From an uncultured Thalassotalea sp. (GTDB lineage Bacteria; Pseudomonadota; Gammaproteobacteria; Enterobacterales; Alteromonadaceae): a DNA stretch of 64,000 nucleotides. The DNA lies in assembly GCA_947492575.1 (NCBI GenBank), contig CANLNK010000009.1, positions 118,649-182,648 on the forward strand. The letters run 5' to 3'. The notes under the pieces were generated by a model. That model was not told the DNA's origin. It did no database searches and saw only the letters and a program-made list of their open reading frames with translations. Of the stretch, positions 9,418 to 17,847 are shown piece after piece (position 1 is the first letter of the stretch; each line of letters starts with the position of its first letter). A program made the position numbers and the translations under genes.

Positions 9418-11361
9418 TTATCTTTTAGGTAAAGGCTTTGAATAATAGTGATATTCTGTTGGAGGACGTTGTTTTTCAATTTCTGCTTTTAATAGCTGAC
9501 CGGCCAAACTCGATTTGGCACCAATTACACTGCCATTAGCCGAACCTAGCAAAAGATTGTCACGCCAACTTAATCCCGACGTGAATTCAATAGCATCAGG
9601 CAGCTCGCTAATTGCACTCTCAGCATCAAACTCTGGCAATACATTTTCTACGACAAAGTTAAGTCTTTGATTCAACTGCGGCTCGGCCAAGCGACCTCGT
9701 TGTCCCCAGTCAACGATGTAATCGCCAGATGTATCATCTTGGTGACTTGGATTATTAGTTACCGCAACGTCGCGATAAACATTATATCTATGTTGCATCA
9801 TCAGCTCTTCAAACAGCATGGCGAAGTCTTCGCGCTCAGTAAAGTAACTATAAAAGTGCACAGCGCTGTCCGGTTCAAATAACTGACTCACATCGCTTGG
9901 TAGGATAGCCTCTTGGCTAGCAGATGCATCACTGCCTCCATACCTTACCTGAGCTAAGTCCGCCATAGTTTGACTATTAAGCGGGTAAAGGGCAGTTAAA
10001 CTCTCTGAGATTGGTGCTTTCTCCAACGCCGCATCAAGAATGCGATCAGACATTGATAGTTGTTGCCAGTATTGCGCTGGGAAGAAATCATTCGCATGGG
10101 CCAATTCGTGATAAAGCAAATAGCCTAGCGGGTAAATCAGTTCATCTAAACGCCTTGTTTGGCGGTCTGCTGGGTCATAATAAGGAAACGCGTAACCGTT
10201 ATCTTTTACGTAACGCCACGGGATTGAAAACTGTAAGTCGACGCCAAAACTACTGCGGTAGTCCGGTGCTTCATTAATGGTGTCACGCTCGTTAGGTGTT
10301 AACCATAGATAACTTGGATCAAGATATATGGCGCCAGTTGCAGCCCAATAGAATGCGGGTCTTACGTCATATGCAATTACAACCGCAGTTGTAGCACGTA
10401 ATAAACGTTTAAAGTCATCAAACTCGTCGTGATTTCGTAAAAACTCTTCGAAACGCTCTCCCATCCAAGGGTGAGATACGACAACTCTATCCATAATATC
10501 TTCAATGGTTGGGGACATTGTGTCGTGCGCTAACAAAGGAAGCTGGTTCAGTCGACATGAACTACTTAAAGTGTTGCTGTATACGCAATTCACTAGGTTA
10601 TCTGAATAGGGGCTATCTGCTTTGTAAGGAAAGACTTTGGCAACTCGGTCATCAAAGTATGCGTTGCTAGCGATTGTTGGTGCGTACTCGATGAGCACTG
10701 AAACTGTATCTGACACGTTCTGGCCATCCACCGTAGCGTTGACCTGAAATTGTAATAGGCTATCTTGGCTAACGAGAGGCGCGTCGAAGATTAATGCATT
10801 ACCTTGGTAATTGTCGCTGGTAATGTTGGCATTGTCGCCCGATAGCTGCGTCCAGCTTATATTGACAATGTCATTGCCATCGTTTGCAAATGCACGAAGA
10901 GATATTTTGTTTTCTGTCAGTACTGCTTGTCCACTCGGAACATTAAGGGTACTTGACTGTTCAGAAATAGAAAACGACTGCTCAAGCGTTTGAACTTGAC
11001 CGTTTTGCGTGAATTGAACGCTAAAGCTGTAATCACCACTCGTTGTTGGTGTCACTGAAATTAACTTGCTGTTGGGTGAGGTAATCTCAATACTTTCACC
11101 ACTGGTTTGCTGCCAGCTAATATCTGATAGGTCGAATTGTGGAGCGTAAAGCGTTAGCTCAACTGAACGTGCTCGCTCAAAGGTATTGTCTTGAATAAGC
11201 AGTTGTGGTTCACTGGTTGTTGGGGAAGGTGTGATAGTGTTATTGGAACTGCTATCACCACCACCGCCGCCACAAGCTACTAGAACAGGAAATGAAATCA
11301 AAGAAAAGGTGAATTTAGCGAGTTTCTTTACATTCAAACGAGGCTTAGCTTGCGACATCAT
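9418..11361 (-). CDS. Lipoprotein with Ig/PKD-like repeats and an HExxH metallopeptidase-like domain
   Basis: A signal sequence ends in the lipobox VLVAC followed by a glycine/serine-rich linker, so the 647-aa product should be lipid-anchored. Residues 50-230 hold at least two beta-rich repeats with the W-x-Q-x-SG pattern (WQQTSGESIEI, WTQLSGDNANI) seen in PKD/REJ-like domains. The second half contains YHELAHANDFF, an HExxH zinc motif at residues 418-422, within a mostly polar globular region rich in Tyr and Trp. I do not recognise the family. The remaining zinc ligand and a substrate cannot be assigned. It follows the DUF2069 gene almost without gap (stop and start one base apart), so they are probably cotranscribed. 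Confidence 0.75.
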   Translation of the reverse strand: MMSQAKPRLNVKKLAKFTFSLISFPVLVACGGGGGDSSSNNTITPSPTTSEPQLLIQDNTFERARSVELTLYAPQFDLSDISWQQTSGESIEITSPNSKLISVTPTTSGDYSFSVQFTQNGQVQTLEQSFSISEQSSTLNVPSGQAVLTENKISLRAFANDGNDIVNISWTQLSGDNANITSDNYQGNALIFDAPLVSQDSLLQFQVNATVDGQNVSDTVSVLIEYAPTIASNAYFDDRVAKVFPYKADSPYSDNLVNCVYSNTLSSSCRLNQLPLLAHDTMSPTIEDIMDRVVVSHPWMGERFEEFLRNHDEFDDFKRLLRATTAVVIAYDVRPAFYWAATGAIYLDPSYLWLTPNERDTINEAPDYRSSFGVDLQFSIPWRYVKDNGYAFPYYDPADRQTRRLDELIYPLGYLLYHELAHANDFFPAQYWQQLSMSDRILDAALEKAPISESLTALYPLNSQTMADLAQVRYGGSDASASQEAILPSDVSQLFEPDSAVHFYSYFTEREDFAMLFEELMMQHRYNVYRDVAVTNNPSHQDDTSGDYIVDWGQRGRLAEPQLNQRLNFVVENVLPEFDAESAISELPDAIEFTSGLSWRDNLLLGSANGSVIGAKSSLAGQLLKAEIEKQRPPTEYHYYSKPLPKR

Positions 11362-11362
11362 T

Positions 11363-11749
11363 TTACTCCGATTTATTTTTGTCCTTTCGAATACTTAGAC
11401 CGAGTTCTTGGCCTCGATATTTCGCATAATATGTAGCGCCAAAAAACATCACGCTAGCAAGGATCAATTCAATACTTGGATAAATCTTATTATCTGATAC
11501 CCACAGGCTGGTAAGGCTGTGTAGAAAATACCACATTACAATAAAATTTGACCAGGCATAAGTATATGGATTACCGGCTAAAAGTCCTCTAATGGGAAAT
11601 AATAGCGGCACGAAAAATAGCCCAATAGCTAACCCTGCACCAAGAGAGCTCGGTTCAAGCCATACTAGCCATAATGGCATAAAAACAAGGAGGCCAAAGT
11701 AGCCGACTAGCGCTATTTTTCGGTAGGTTTGCGTGTTAATTGACTTCAT
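11363..11749 (-). CDS. DUF2069 family inner-membrane protein
   Basis: The 128-aa protein has about four hydrophobic segments (residues 12-31, 35-53, 65-80, 92-107) and a charged, Lys-rich tail. The PLLFPIRGLLAGNPYTYAWS segment between helices 2 and 3 is the conserved core of DUF2069. The family is usually encoded near bepA and arsC-like yfgD in gammaproteobacteria, which fits the neighbours. Function unknown. It lies 22 bases after yfgD and may continue that operon. Confidence 0.8.
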   Translation of the reverse strand: MKSINTQTYRKIALVGYFGLLVFMPLWLVWLEPSSLGAGLAIGLFFVPLLFPIRGLLAGNPYTYAWSNFIVMWYFLHSLTSLWVSDNKIYPSIELILASVMFFGATYYAKYRGQELGLSIRKDKNKSE

Positions 11750-11771
11750 AACTCTACTTTCTGATACACGC

Positions 11772-12110
11772 TTACAATAAAGTGTTTACGTTTTCTGGTG
11801 GACGACCGATCACCGCACTACTAGCTGATACCACAATAGGGCGCTCCATCAATTTTGGCGTTGCTGCCATTGCTGCAAATAGCGTATCGTCGTTTGCACC
11901 TTTCAAGTTCTGTGCTTTGAATTCGTCTTCTTTTGTACGCATCATCTCAATTGCACTTACGCCTAGCTTGCTGGCTAGATCACGTAGTTCGGCTTCATTT
12001 AGAGGTGTTTTAAGGTATTGAACAACCTCTACTTGTGCATTTGCATCTTCAATAATTTGCAATGTTTGACGGCTTTTTGAACAACGAGGGTTGTGGTAAA
12101 TGGTTAACAT
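11772..12110 (-). CDS. yfgD: ArsC/YfgD-family thioredoxin-fold reductase
   Basis: The 112-aa protein has the glutaredoxin/arsenate reductase start YHNPRCSKSRQTL with the catalytic Cys10, and the later MERPIVV and VIGRPPENV blocks of the ArsC family. It resembles E. coli YfgD, whose gene also neighbours bepA (yfgC). Members may reduce arsenate with glutathione, but the chromosomal YfgD type is not proven to do so and no arsenic efflux gene is nearby. Spacing of 11 bases to bepA suggests an operon. Confidence 0.85.
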   Translation of the reverse strand: MLTIYHNPRCSKSRQTLQIIEDANAQVEVVQYLKTPLNEAELRDLASKLGVSAIEMMRTKEDEFKAQNLKGANDDTLFAAMAATPKLMERPIVVSASSAVIGRPPENVNTLL

Positions 12111-12121
12111 AGTTTTCTCTG

Positions 12122-13573
12122 TTATAAACGATTAAGTTTGTTTTGTTGGTCTTCAAACTGAAGGATTCGCCCTTTAATACGTTTTCTCGCAATAGGGTCG
12201 CTGGCAAAGTTATAGCCAGATTGGAGTTCATCGATTGCTTTGGTATATGCGCCAAGCAGGGCATACACTTCTGCTTTTGAAGTGTGCATGTGGGTTTTTT
12301 GTTCTGACTTTTTATACACTTGATTTAATAAGTCGTAAGCAAGGAAATTACCCGGTTTAACCAGTAAAAAGTCTTGAAGAATCTGCTCTGCTTCACTGTA
12401 ACGCTCAGCTTTTTGCAATGCGTTGGCATAGTTGAGTGCGACGACCTGATTGTTTGGCATCAAAAGGTTGAGTCTTTCGAGCATATCCAGCGCTTGCTCG
12501 AACTTATTCTGCTCAATATAAACGTCAGTTAACGCATCAGCGTAAAATAAGTTATTTGCATCACTAAAGAGTAATGGCTTAAGAATTTTCTCGGCCTCGC
12601 TATAGTCTTTGTTTCTCATATAAGATAGGGCTAAACCATATTGCGCAGCGACTTTTAACGCGTATTTCTGCTTATCAATAATATCTTGGAAAATAATGAT
12701 ATTGTCTTTCGCATTACCCTGATAGCGCGCTTCAATACGTGCTTTGGTTAATTCGAAACCAAGGCTTGGTGCCATTCTGCGAATAGGGTAGTTTTGCGCC
12801 CGTATCCGAGCGTCGGTAATACGTGAGTCAGGCAAAGGGTGGGTTAGAAGCATTGCAGGTGGTTTTGACTGATAACGAAAAGCTTCAGACATTTTCGCAA
12901 AGAAACTGGGGGCCGCCATAGGATCAAAGTTACTGTTGGCAAGTAATGTGATGCCAACGCGATCCGCTTCTTTTTCATTACTTCGTGTGTAATTCAATCC
13001 TGCTTGTTGAGTCGCCGCCATGGTAGTACTTAGGGCTGCCATTCCGACAGTAGGGTTAACTAACGTCAATAGAATGCTGCCTAGCATACCTGCCAGTGAC
13101 AACGACTGGGTATTAGCTTGTGACTCTAAGCGACGTGCCAAGTGGCGCTGGGTTACGTGAGAAATTTCATGAGCTAGTACCGACGCTAATTCACTCTCAT
13201 TGTCGGCAGTAGTCACTAAACCGGAATGGATTCCAACATGACCACCAAAAAACGCAAAAGCGTTAATTTCATTGTTGTTGATAATGAAAAATTTGAATTT
13301 GTAGTTTACATCTTGTGCGTTTTTAACTAATTGATTGCCCAAATCATTTATGTACTCTTCCATGACTGGGTCGTACACAATTGGTTGGGTCGCACGTACT
13401 TGACGCATCATGGCGTCACCAATAATGCGCTCCTTATCGATCGATAGAATACTCGAGCCTGCTGCCCCAATTTCAGGCAACTCATTTTTATTAGTTGATT
13501 GTGCCAACGAATGTGGCGCTGCAAGTGCCATTGTGAGGCCGGCACTTAATACAAACGGCTTTAGTTTAAACAA
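12122..13573 (-). CDS. bepA: Periplasmic M48 metalloprotease/chaperone BepA
   Basis: BepA (YfgC) assists LptD and outer-membrane protein assembly and degrades stalled forms. The 483-aa protein has a signal peptide (cleavage near SLAQ), an M48 catalytic domain with zinc motif HEISH at residues 135-139 and the third ligand region SNEKEADRVGI, and then a C-terminal tetratricopeptide region (about residues 300-450) with repeats such as NYANALQKAERYSEAEQIL. Both domains are full length. It shares the perM-bepA-yfgD neighbourhood with E. coli. Confidence 0.94.
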   Translation of the reverse strand: MFKLKPFVLSAGLTMALAAPHSLAQSTNKNELPEIGAAGSSILSIDKERIIGDAMMRQVRATQPIVYDPVMEEYINDLGNQLVKNAQDVNYKFKFFIINNNEINAFAFFGGHVGIHSGLVTTADNESELASVLAHEISHVTQRHLARRLESQANTQSLSLAGMLGSILLTLVNPTVGMAALSTTMAATQQAGLNYTRSNEKEADRVGITLLANSNFDPMAAPSFFAKMSEAFRYQSKPPAMLLTHPLPDSRITDARIRAQNYPIRRMAPSLGFELTKARIEARYQGNAKDNIIIFQDIIDKQKYALKVAAQYGLALSYMRNKDYSEAEKILKPLLFSDANNLFYADALTDVYIEQNKFEQALDMLERLNLLMPNNQVVALNYANALQKAERYSEAEQILQDFLLVKPGNFLAYDLLNQVYKKSEQKTHMHTSKAEVYALLGAYTKAIDELQSGYNFASDPIARKRIKGRILQFEDQQNKLNRL

Positions 13574-13576
13574 GAA

Positions 13577-14212
13577 TTAATCCAACTGGCTATTTATTTG
13601 TTCTGCCAAAAATGCGGCAGCGTTACTGTCTTTGCGCTGTTTTATTTCAGTGTAAAACTCGGCAATGGTGTAACCTCTGACATCGATAACGTCAAAAGAT
13701 TCTCTTAAAATATCAATTAATTCTTCAACGCGGAAATAAATATGTCGTATTAGCTGTCTGTCTGCGTCATCGCCACTTTCGGTCATATACATGATGTAGT
13801 TAGCCAAAGCATTGACACGAAATAGACGTCGCATTGTTTCAGGGATCCAGCGTTTAAAAGGGCAATGAGGACTTTCAATGAGGTTTTTATTTAATCTTTC
13901 ACCGTTAACCATAGGATAGCAGTGCAGCTCATACCCCATCTCATTGTATACATGGCGCAGAGATATCTTAGGTTTGTACATTACGCTAATTGCGCCATTT
14001 TCTCCGCGTGAACCACCTAGTTTCGGTAAGTTCCATGTCTCTTTGTTCAGTATATTCTTGTAACCACTTTCAAAGCCGTGGGTGAGAATAGCGTCTAAAT
14101 CGCCGACTGACGTAGAGACCATGTGATAGATGGCGGGAATGTCGCCCCAATTGAGTTTCTTTTTAAGGGCATTAATTTCTTTTAACGACAGGGCTTGCGC
14201 ATTTGCTGACAT
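13577..14212 (-). CDS. Conserved hypothetical protein upstream of bepA (211 aa)
   Basis: I do not recognise this protein. It has no signal peptide or membrane segment and looks like a soluble, mixed alpha/beta domain of 211 aa. The first part, IYHMVSTSVGDLDAILTHGF, has the pattern of a strand with His, then a helix leading to I-L-x-x-G-F. That pattern superficially recalls the His motif of ADP-ribosyltransferase-like folds such as DarT or Tpt1, but other signature residues were not identified. The C-terminal half is helical and charged. Its stop is three bases before the bepA start, so coupled expression is likely. Confidence 0.7.
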   Translation of the reverse strand: MSANAQALSLKEINALKKKLNWGDIPAIYHMVSTSVGDLDAILTHGFESGYKNILNKETWNLPKLGGSRGENGAISVMYKPKISLRHVYNEMGYELHCYPMVNGERLNKNLIESPHCPFKRWIPETMRRLFRVNALANYIMYMTESGDDADRQLIRHIYFRVEELIDILRESFDVIDVRGYTIAEFYTEIKQRKDSNAAAFLAEQINSQLD

Positions 14213-14324
14213 AAATTTGTGTACTTACTGAAAATTATCGATTATTTAACTACGACAGATATTGTATTCGATTGTCGCAAATTAGATAATCAAACAAAAG
14301 TCTTGAGCGACAATTTTTATAATA

Positions 14325-14546
14325 ATGATTTTTCAATATGATGCGACGGAAGAAAAGTGTCCTCTTCCATTAGTAAAACTCCGTGTCATGCTAAAAAAGA
14401 TGCAATCAGGGGATGAGTGTCACTTAACCATTAAAGACAGTGGGTCCAAGAGCGACATTCCAAAATTGCTTGATAAGCTCAATTATCACTATACAAAAAC
14501 AACCGAAGACTACGGTATTCAACGTTTAATTATTACAGTTAGGTAG
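14325..14546 (+). CDS. TusA-family sulfurtransferase
   Basis: The 73-aa protein has the TusA-type active site EKCPLPLVKLR with Cys12 and the CPxP motif that starts the first helix, followed by the GDECHLTIKDSGSKSDIPKL strand and helix. Such proteins carry a persulfide sulfur for thiolation or other sulfur transfers. This is probably a paralogue rather than the tRNA-thiolation TusA, because it sits directly before perM with only 5 bases between. The specific partner is unknown. Confidence 0.88.
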   Translation: MIFQYDATEEKCPLPLVKLRVMLKKMQSGDECHLTIKDSGSKSDIPKLLDKLNYHYTKTTEDYGIQRLIITVR

Positions 14547-14551
14547 CAAAT

Positions 14552-15640
14552 ATGGTTAGGTTCTTTAAGGACTGGTATACCCGTAAATTCTCAGATCCCC
14601 ACGCCGTCACATTACTAATTATTTTATTGGTGGCGTTTCTCTCTATTTATTTCCTAAGCAGTCTACTCATGCCTGTATTTGTTGCTATTGCGATTGCTTT
14701 CCTCCTAGACTTGCCCGTTAATCGATTGAAGAGTCGTGGTTTGAGCCATGGCTTATCGGTGATAGTGGTTGTTTCTGCATTTGTCGGTTTGAGTCTAGTC
14801 ACTATTTTGGGGCTTATGCCAGTTATTTGGCAGCAAAGTACAAATTTGCTTCAAGAGGTACCACATATGGTGGCGGAAGGGCAGAGTTATTTGATGACCT
14901 TACCTGAACGTTATCCTGACTTAATTCGCGCGGATCAGATACAGCAGGCTATTGAGCTGACAAAGGAAAAGCTATTGGAATGGGGACAACTCGCTATCGA
15001 AGCGACGTTGAATTCGCTTTCTGATTTAGTAGCTTTGATCATTTATCTGATTTTGGTGCCAATTATGATTTACTTTTTCTTGAAAGATAAGAGAGAGTTA
15101 ATTGCAGGCTTAAGCCGCTTTATCCCAAAAGAACGAAAAATGGCAACAAAAGTTGGTAAAGAAATGAACCAACAGATTCTTAACTACATTCGTGGCAAGC
15201 TCATTGAAATCTTGATCATTGGTACGGTCAGTGTGGTTACCTTTATGTTCTTAGATTTGCGCTATGCGCTATTGCTGGGGGTATTAGTAGGCTTATCAGT
15301 GTTGGTACCATATGTTGGAGCTACTTTGGTTACCATCCCTGTAGCACTTGTGGCGTTGTTTCAATTTGGTTTTAGTACTGAGTTTGGTTATGTGATGCTG
15401 GCTTACGGTATTATCCAGGCGCTTGATGGTAATCTTCTTGTACCATTATTGTTCTCAGAAGCTGTGAATCTTCACCCGGTAACGATTATTATTGCGGTCA
15501 TACTGTTTGGTGGCATGTGGGGATTTTGGGGCGTCTTTTTCGCCATTCCATTAGCGACACTAGTAAAAGCTGTTGTTAATGCTTTTCCTCAGACGTCTGA
15601 TTTTAGAGAAGCTGAAACACAGGCAACTGCTTCCAAATAG
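14552..15640 (+). CDS. perM: AI-2E family transporter PerM
   Basis: The 362-aa membrane protein has about eight hydrophobic segments in the arrangement of the AI-2E exporter family: a pair near residues 20-50, a helix at 65-85, a soluble helical part at 90-150 with many charged residues, and four to five helices after 155. The motif DLVALIIYLILVPIMIYFFLKD and the C-terminal GGMWGFWGVFFAIPLATLVKA block are typical. The transported compound is unknown. Gene order next to bepA matches E. coli perM. It ends at a bidirectional terminator. Confidence 0.9.
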   Translation: MVRFFKDWYTRKFSDPHAVTLLIILLVAFLSIYFLSSLLMPVFVAIAIAFLLDLPVNRLKSRGLSHGLSVIVVVSAFVGLSLVTILGLMPVIWQQSTNLLQEVPHMVAEGQSYLMTLPERYPDLIRADQIQQAIELTKEKLLEWGQLAIEATLNSLSDLVALIIYLILVPIMIYFFLKDKRELIAGLSRFIPKERKMATKVGKEMNQQILNYIRGKLIEILIIGTVSVVTFMFLDLRYALLLGVLVGLSVLVPYVGATLVTIPVALVALFQFGFSTEFGYVMLAYGIIQALDGNLLVPLLFSEAVNLHPVTIIIAVILFGGMWGFWGVFFAIPLATLVKAVVNAFPQTSDFREAETQATASK

Positions 15641-15669
15641 ATAAAACAGCTTACATAAATAGATATAGC

Positions 15670-15701
15670 AAAAAGGCCAATCAGTGATGCTTGGCCTTTT
15701 T
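15670..15701. terminator. Bidirectional terminator between perM and bcp
   Basis: AAAAAGGCCAA and TTGGCCTTTTT form an 11-base stem around a 10-base loop, with a T run on either strand. It serves the convergent perM and bcp transcripts. Confidence 0.9.
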
Positions 15702-15734
15702 ATTTTTGTATTGGAACGGAAAATTAATACCGAT

Positions 15735-16211
15735 TTAGCTCGCCAATTCGCCTAATACTTCTAACACCACTTCGTGGTGATTTTTCGTTTTGAATTTATT
15801 AAATACGTGACTGATTTTCCCATCTAGGCCAATCAAAAAGCTTAAGCGATGGATGCCATCGTACTCTTTGCCCATGAATTTCTTTAAGCCCCAAACGCCA
15901 AAGTCGTCTGCAACTTTGTGGTCAACGTCAGATAGTAATGTGAAGTTTAACTCATCACGTTGGCAGAATTTGTCTAAGCGTTTGCTTTCATCAGGGCTGA
16001 TTCCAAATACTACAGTATTAAGTTTATCGAGTTCAGATTTGCTATCACGCAGACCTTGTGCCTGCACGGTGCAACCAGGTGTCATCGCCTTCGGGTAGAA
16101 GTAAACCAGCACTTGTTTTTTGCCAATGAAGTCGGCTAGTGACACTGTCTCGCCGTTTTGATCAGGTAATGAAAACGATGGTGCGTTGTCGCCAGCTTGT
16201 AATGTGTTCAT
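15735..16211 (-). CDS. bcp: Thiol peroxidase Bcp (atypical resolving position)
   Basis: Bcp reduces peroxides with thioredoxin. The 158-aa protein has the AhpC/TSA fold and the peroxidatic motif YPKAMTPGCTVQA with Cys47. In E. coli Bcp the resolving cysteine lies five residues later (C-x4-C); here residue 52 is glutamine (CTVQAQGLRD). The only other visible cysteine is in FCQRDELNF near residue 84. The enzyme is therefore likely a 1-Cys type or uses another resolving residue. It lies next to gcvR as in E. coli. Confidence 0.94.
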   Translation of the reverse strand: MNTLQAGDNAPSFSLPDQNGETVSLADFIGKKQVLVYFYPKAMTPGCTVQAQGLRDSKSELDKLNTVVFGISPDESKRLDKFCQRDELNFTLLSDVDHKVADDFGVWGLKKFMGKEYDGIHRLSFLIGLDGKISHVFNKFKTKNHHEVVLEVLGELAS

Positions 16212-16251
16212 ATGCTTCTTCCTATAATTATTCTGCTATTTGCAAATTTCG

Positions 16252-16764
16252 TTAGTGCTTAGTTATACAGCCTTGTACATCAATTTGTTCACATAATTGC
16301 AAAAAATCGTTTTCTATAGATTCGACGCCCGTGTCGTCATTTACTGTAAACTGGATGCTTGCACTCATATTGTTAGTTGCTGGATCGATATCAGACTTGA
16401 GTGATGAAATATCAATGTTGCGGTGTGCAAAGAACGCTGTAATTGACTTGAGTAAACCTGGCTGGTCTATACCCGTGTACTCTGCAAGGTAGTGTTGCTT
16501 GTTTTCAAGAGTGCTATACCCAGACGTGCGTTTCATCATCGTTATGAGCTCTAGTTCTACCGCAACTTTAGGTAATCGCAATTCGATTTGATTAATTGCT
16601 TTAGCTTCACCCTGTAGCAACATGATAAAGGTAAACTCCTTGCCAAAAATTGCCATTCGGCTGTCTAGGATATTACATTCACACTCGCTTGCGAGATTGG
16701 TTAATTCACTAACACAACCTGTTCTATCGGCACCCATGGCTGTGAGCACAAGATATTGAGACAT
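16252..16764 (-). CDS. gcvR: Glycine cleavage system regulator GcvR
   Basis: GcvR binds glycine and opposes the activator GcvA at the gcvTHP operon. The 170-aa protein consists of two ACT domains (about residues 3-80 and 88-168); the first contains MGADRTGCVSEL and the second YTGIDQPGLLKSITAFF, both typical ligand-loop segments. There is no DNA-binding domain, as expected. It is divergent from dapA and upstream of bcp, reproducing the E. coli gene order. Confidence 0.9.
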   Translation of the reverse strand: MSQYLVLTAMGADRTGCVSELTNLASECECNILDSRMAIFGKEFTFIMLLQGEAKAINQIELRLPKVAVELELITMMKRTSGYSTLENKQHYLAEYTGIDQPGLLKSITAFFAHRNIDISSLKSDIDPATNNMSASIQFTVNDDTGVESIENDFLQLCEQIDVQGCITKH

Positions 16765-16956
16765 GCTTTTTTGATCCGCTAAATTAAAATGCCGCGCATT
16801 GTAGCCTAAATGACTGATTAATTTTAGCGTTAGCGTTAAATTTGTTCATGGTTGATGTTTTATTGGGCAAACGGTCAAGATTATGTTGCTTTTCTTGTCT
16901 TTGGGCATAGGTGCAAGTAACATGTTTGCGGTTTTCAGCAATACACGAAGAAATCA

Positions 16957-17847
16957 ATGTTTACAGGCAGTTTAGTTGCTTTAGTCACTCCATTTACTAA
17001 TGCGGGTGAGATTGACTTTTCCACACTTATTACACTTATCGATTGGCATGTATCAGAAGGCACCTCGGCATTAGTGGTTGCCGGCACCACAGGTGAATCA
17101 GCAACGCTCTCAGATGATGAAAAAGTCCAGTTGGCAAAATTCGCCGTTGAATACAGTGCAGGTAGAATCGCGATAATTGCTGGTAATGGCACAAATTCAA
17201 CACATACAAGTGTGGCACTTACCAAGGCACTAAATAATACTGGTATCAAAGGCTTTCTTACGGTTACGCCTTATTACAATAAGCCGACAGACGATGGTTT
17301 ACTTGCTCATTATCAAGCGGTAAGTGAAGCGAGTGAGCTACCAATTATTTTATATAATGTGCCAGGACGCACTTGCTGCGATCTTTCCGTTTCTTTGGTT
17401 GCAAAATTAGCGGAACTTAAGCATATTATCGGCATCAAAGATGCGACTGCTGAACTTTCGCGAATTCAATCGTATCGACGTTTATGCCCAGAGGACTTTA
17501 TATTACTCAGTGGTGACGACGAGACTGGCCTTGCTTTTTGTCAACAAGGTGGTGACGGTGTAATATCTGTTACTGCGAATGTTGTACCCAAAGCGATGGC
17601 TCAGATTCAGCAGTTAGTAAAAGAACAAAAATATGAGCAAGCACAGGCAATTGATAGCCAACTTGCGCAGTTACATAAAAATTTATTTGTTGAGTCAAAT
17701 CCTATCCCCGTTAAGTGGGCGCTGTTTTACAATAAGCGATTACCTAATGCGAATATGCGTTTGCCGTTAGTGCCTTTGTCGGCGAACGGACAAGTGTTAT
17801 TGGGTAAAACCTTAGATGACTTAACACAAGAGCTTCAGGAGTTTTAA
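16957..17847 (+). CDS. dapA: 4-hydroxy-tetrahydrodipicolinate synthase DapA
   Basis: DapA condenses pyruvate with aspartate semialdehyde in lysine and peptidoglycan precursor synthesis. The 296-aa TIM-barrel protein has all key residues at the E. coli positions: Thr44-Thr45 in AGTTGES, Tyr107 in TPYYNKP, Tyr133 and Arg138 in YNVPGRT, and the Schiff-base Lys161 in GIKDAT. It overlaps bamC by one base (TAATG). No lysine riboswitch was seen in the roughly 190-base divergent region shared with gcvR. Confidence 0.97.
   Translation: MFTGSLVALVTPFTNAGEIDFSTLITLIDWHVSEGTSALVVAGTTGESATLSDDEKVQLAKFAVEYSAGRIAIIAGNGTNSTHTSVALTKALNNTGIKGFLTVTPYYNKPTDDGLLAHYQAVSEASELPIILYNVPGRTCCDLSVSLVAKLAELKHIIGIKDATAELSRIQSYRRLCPEDFILLSGDDETGLAFCQQGGDGVISVTANVVPKAMAQIQQLVKEQKYEQAQAIDSQLAQLHKNLFVESNPIPVKWALFYNKRLPNANMRLPLVPLSANGQVLLGKTLDDLTQELQEF

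Noticed and set aside
16765..16956. Lysine riboswitch upstream of dapA
   Set aside because: The gap is short, shared with divergent gcvR, and shows no conserved riboswitch elements.
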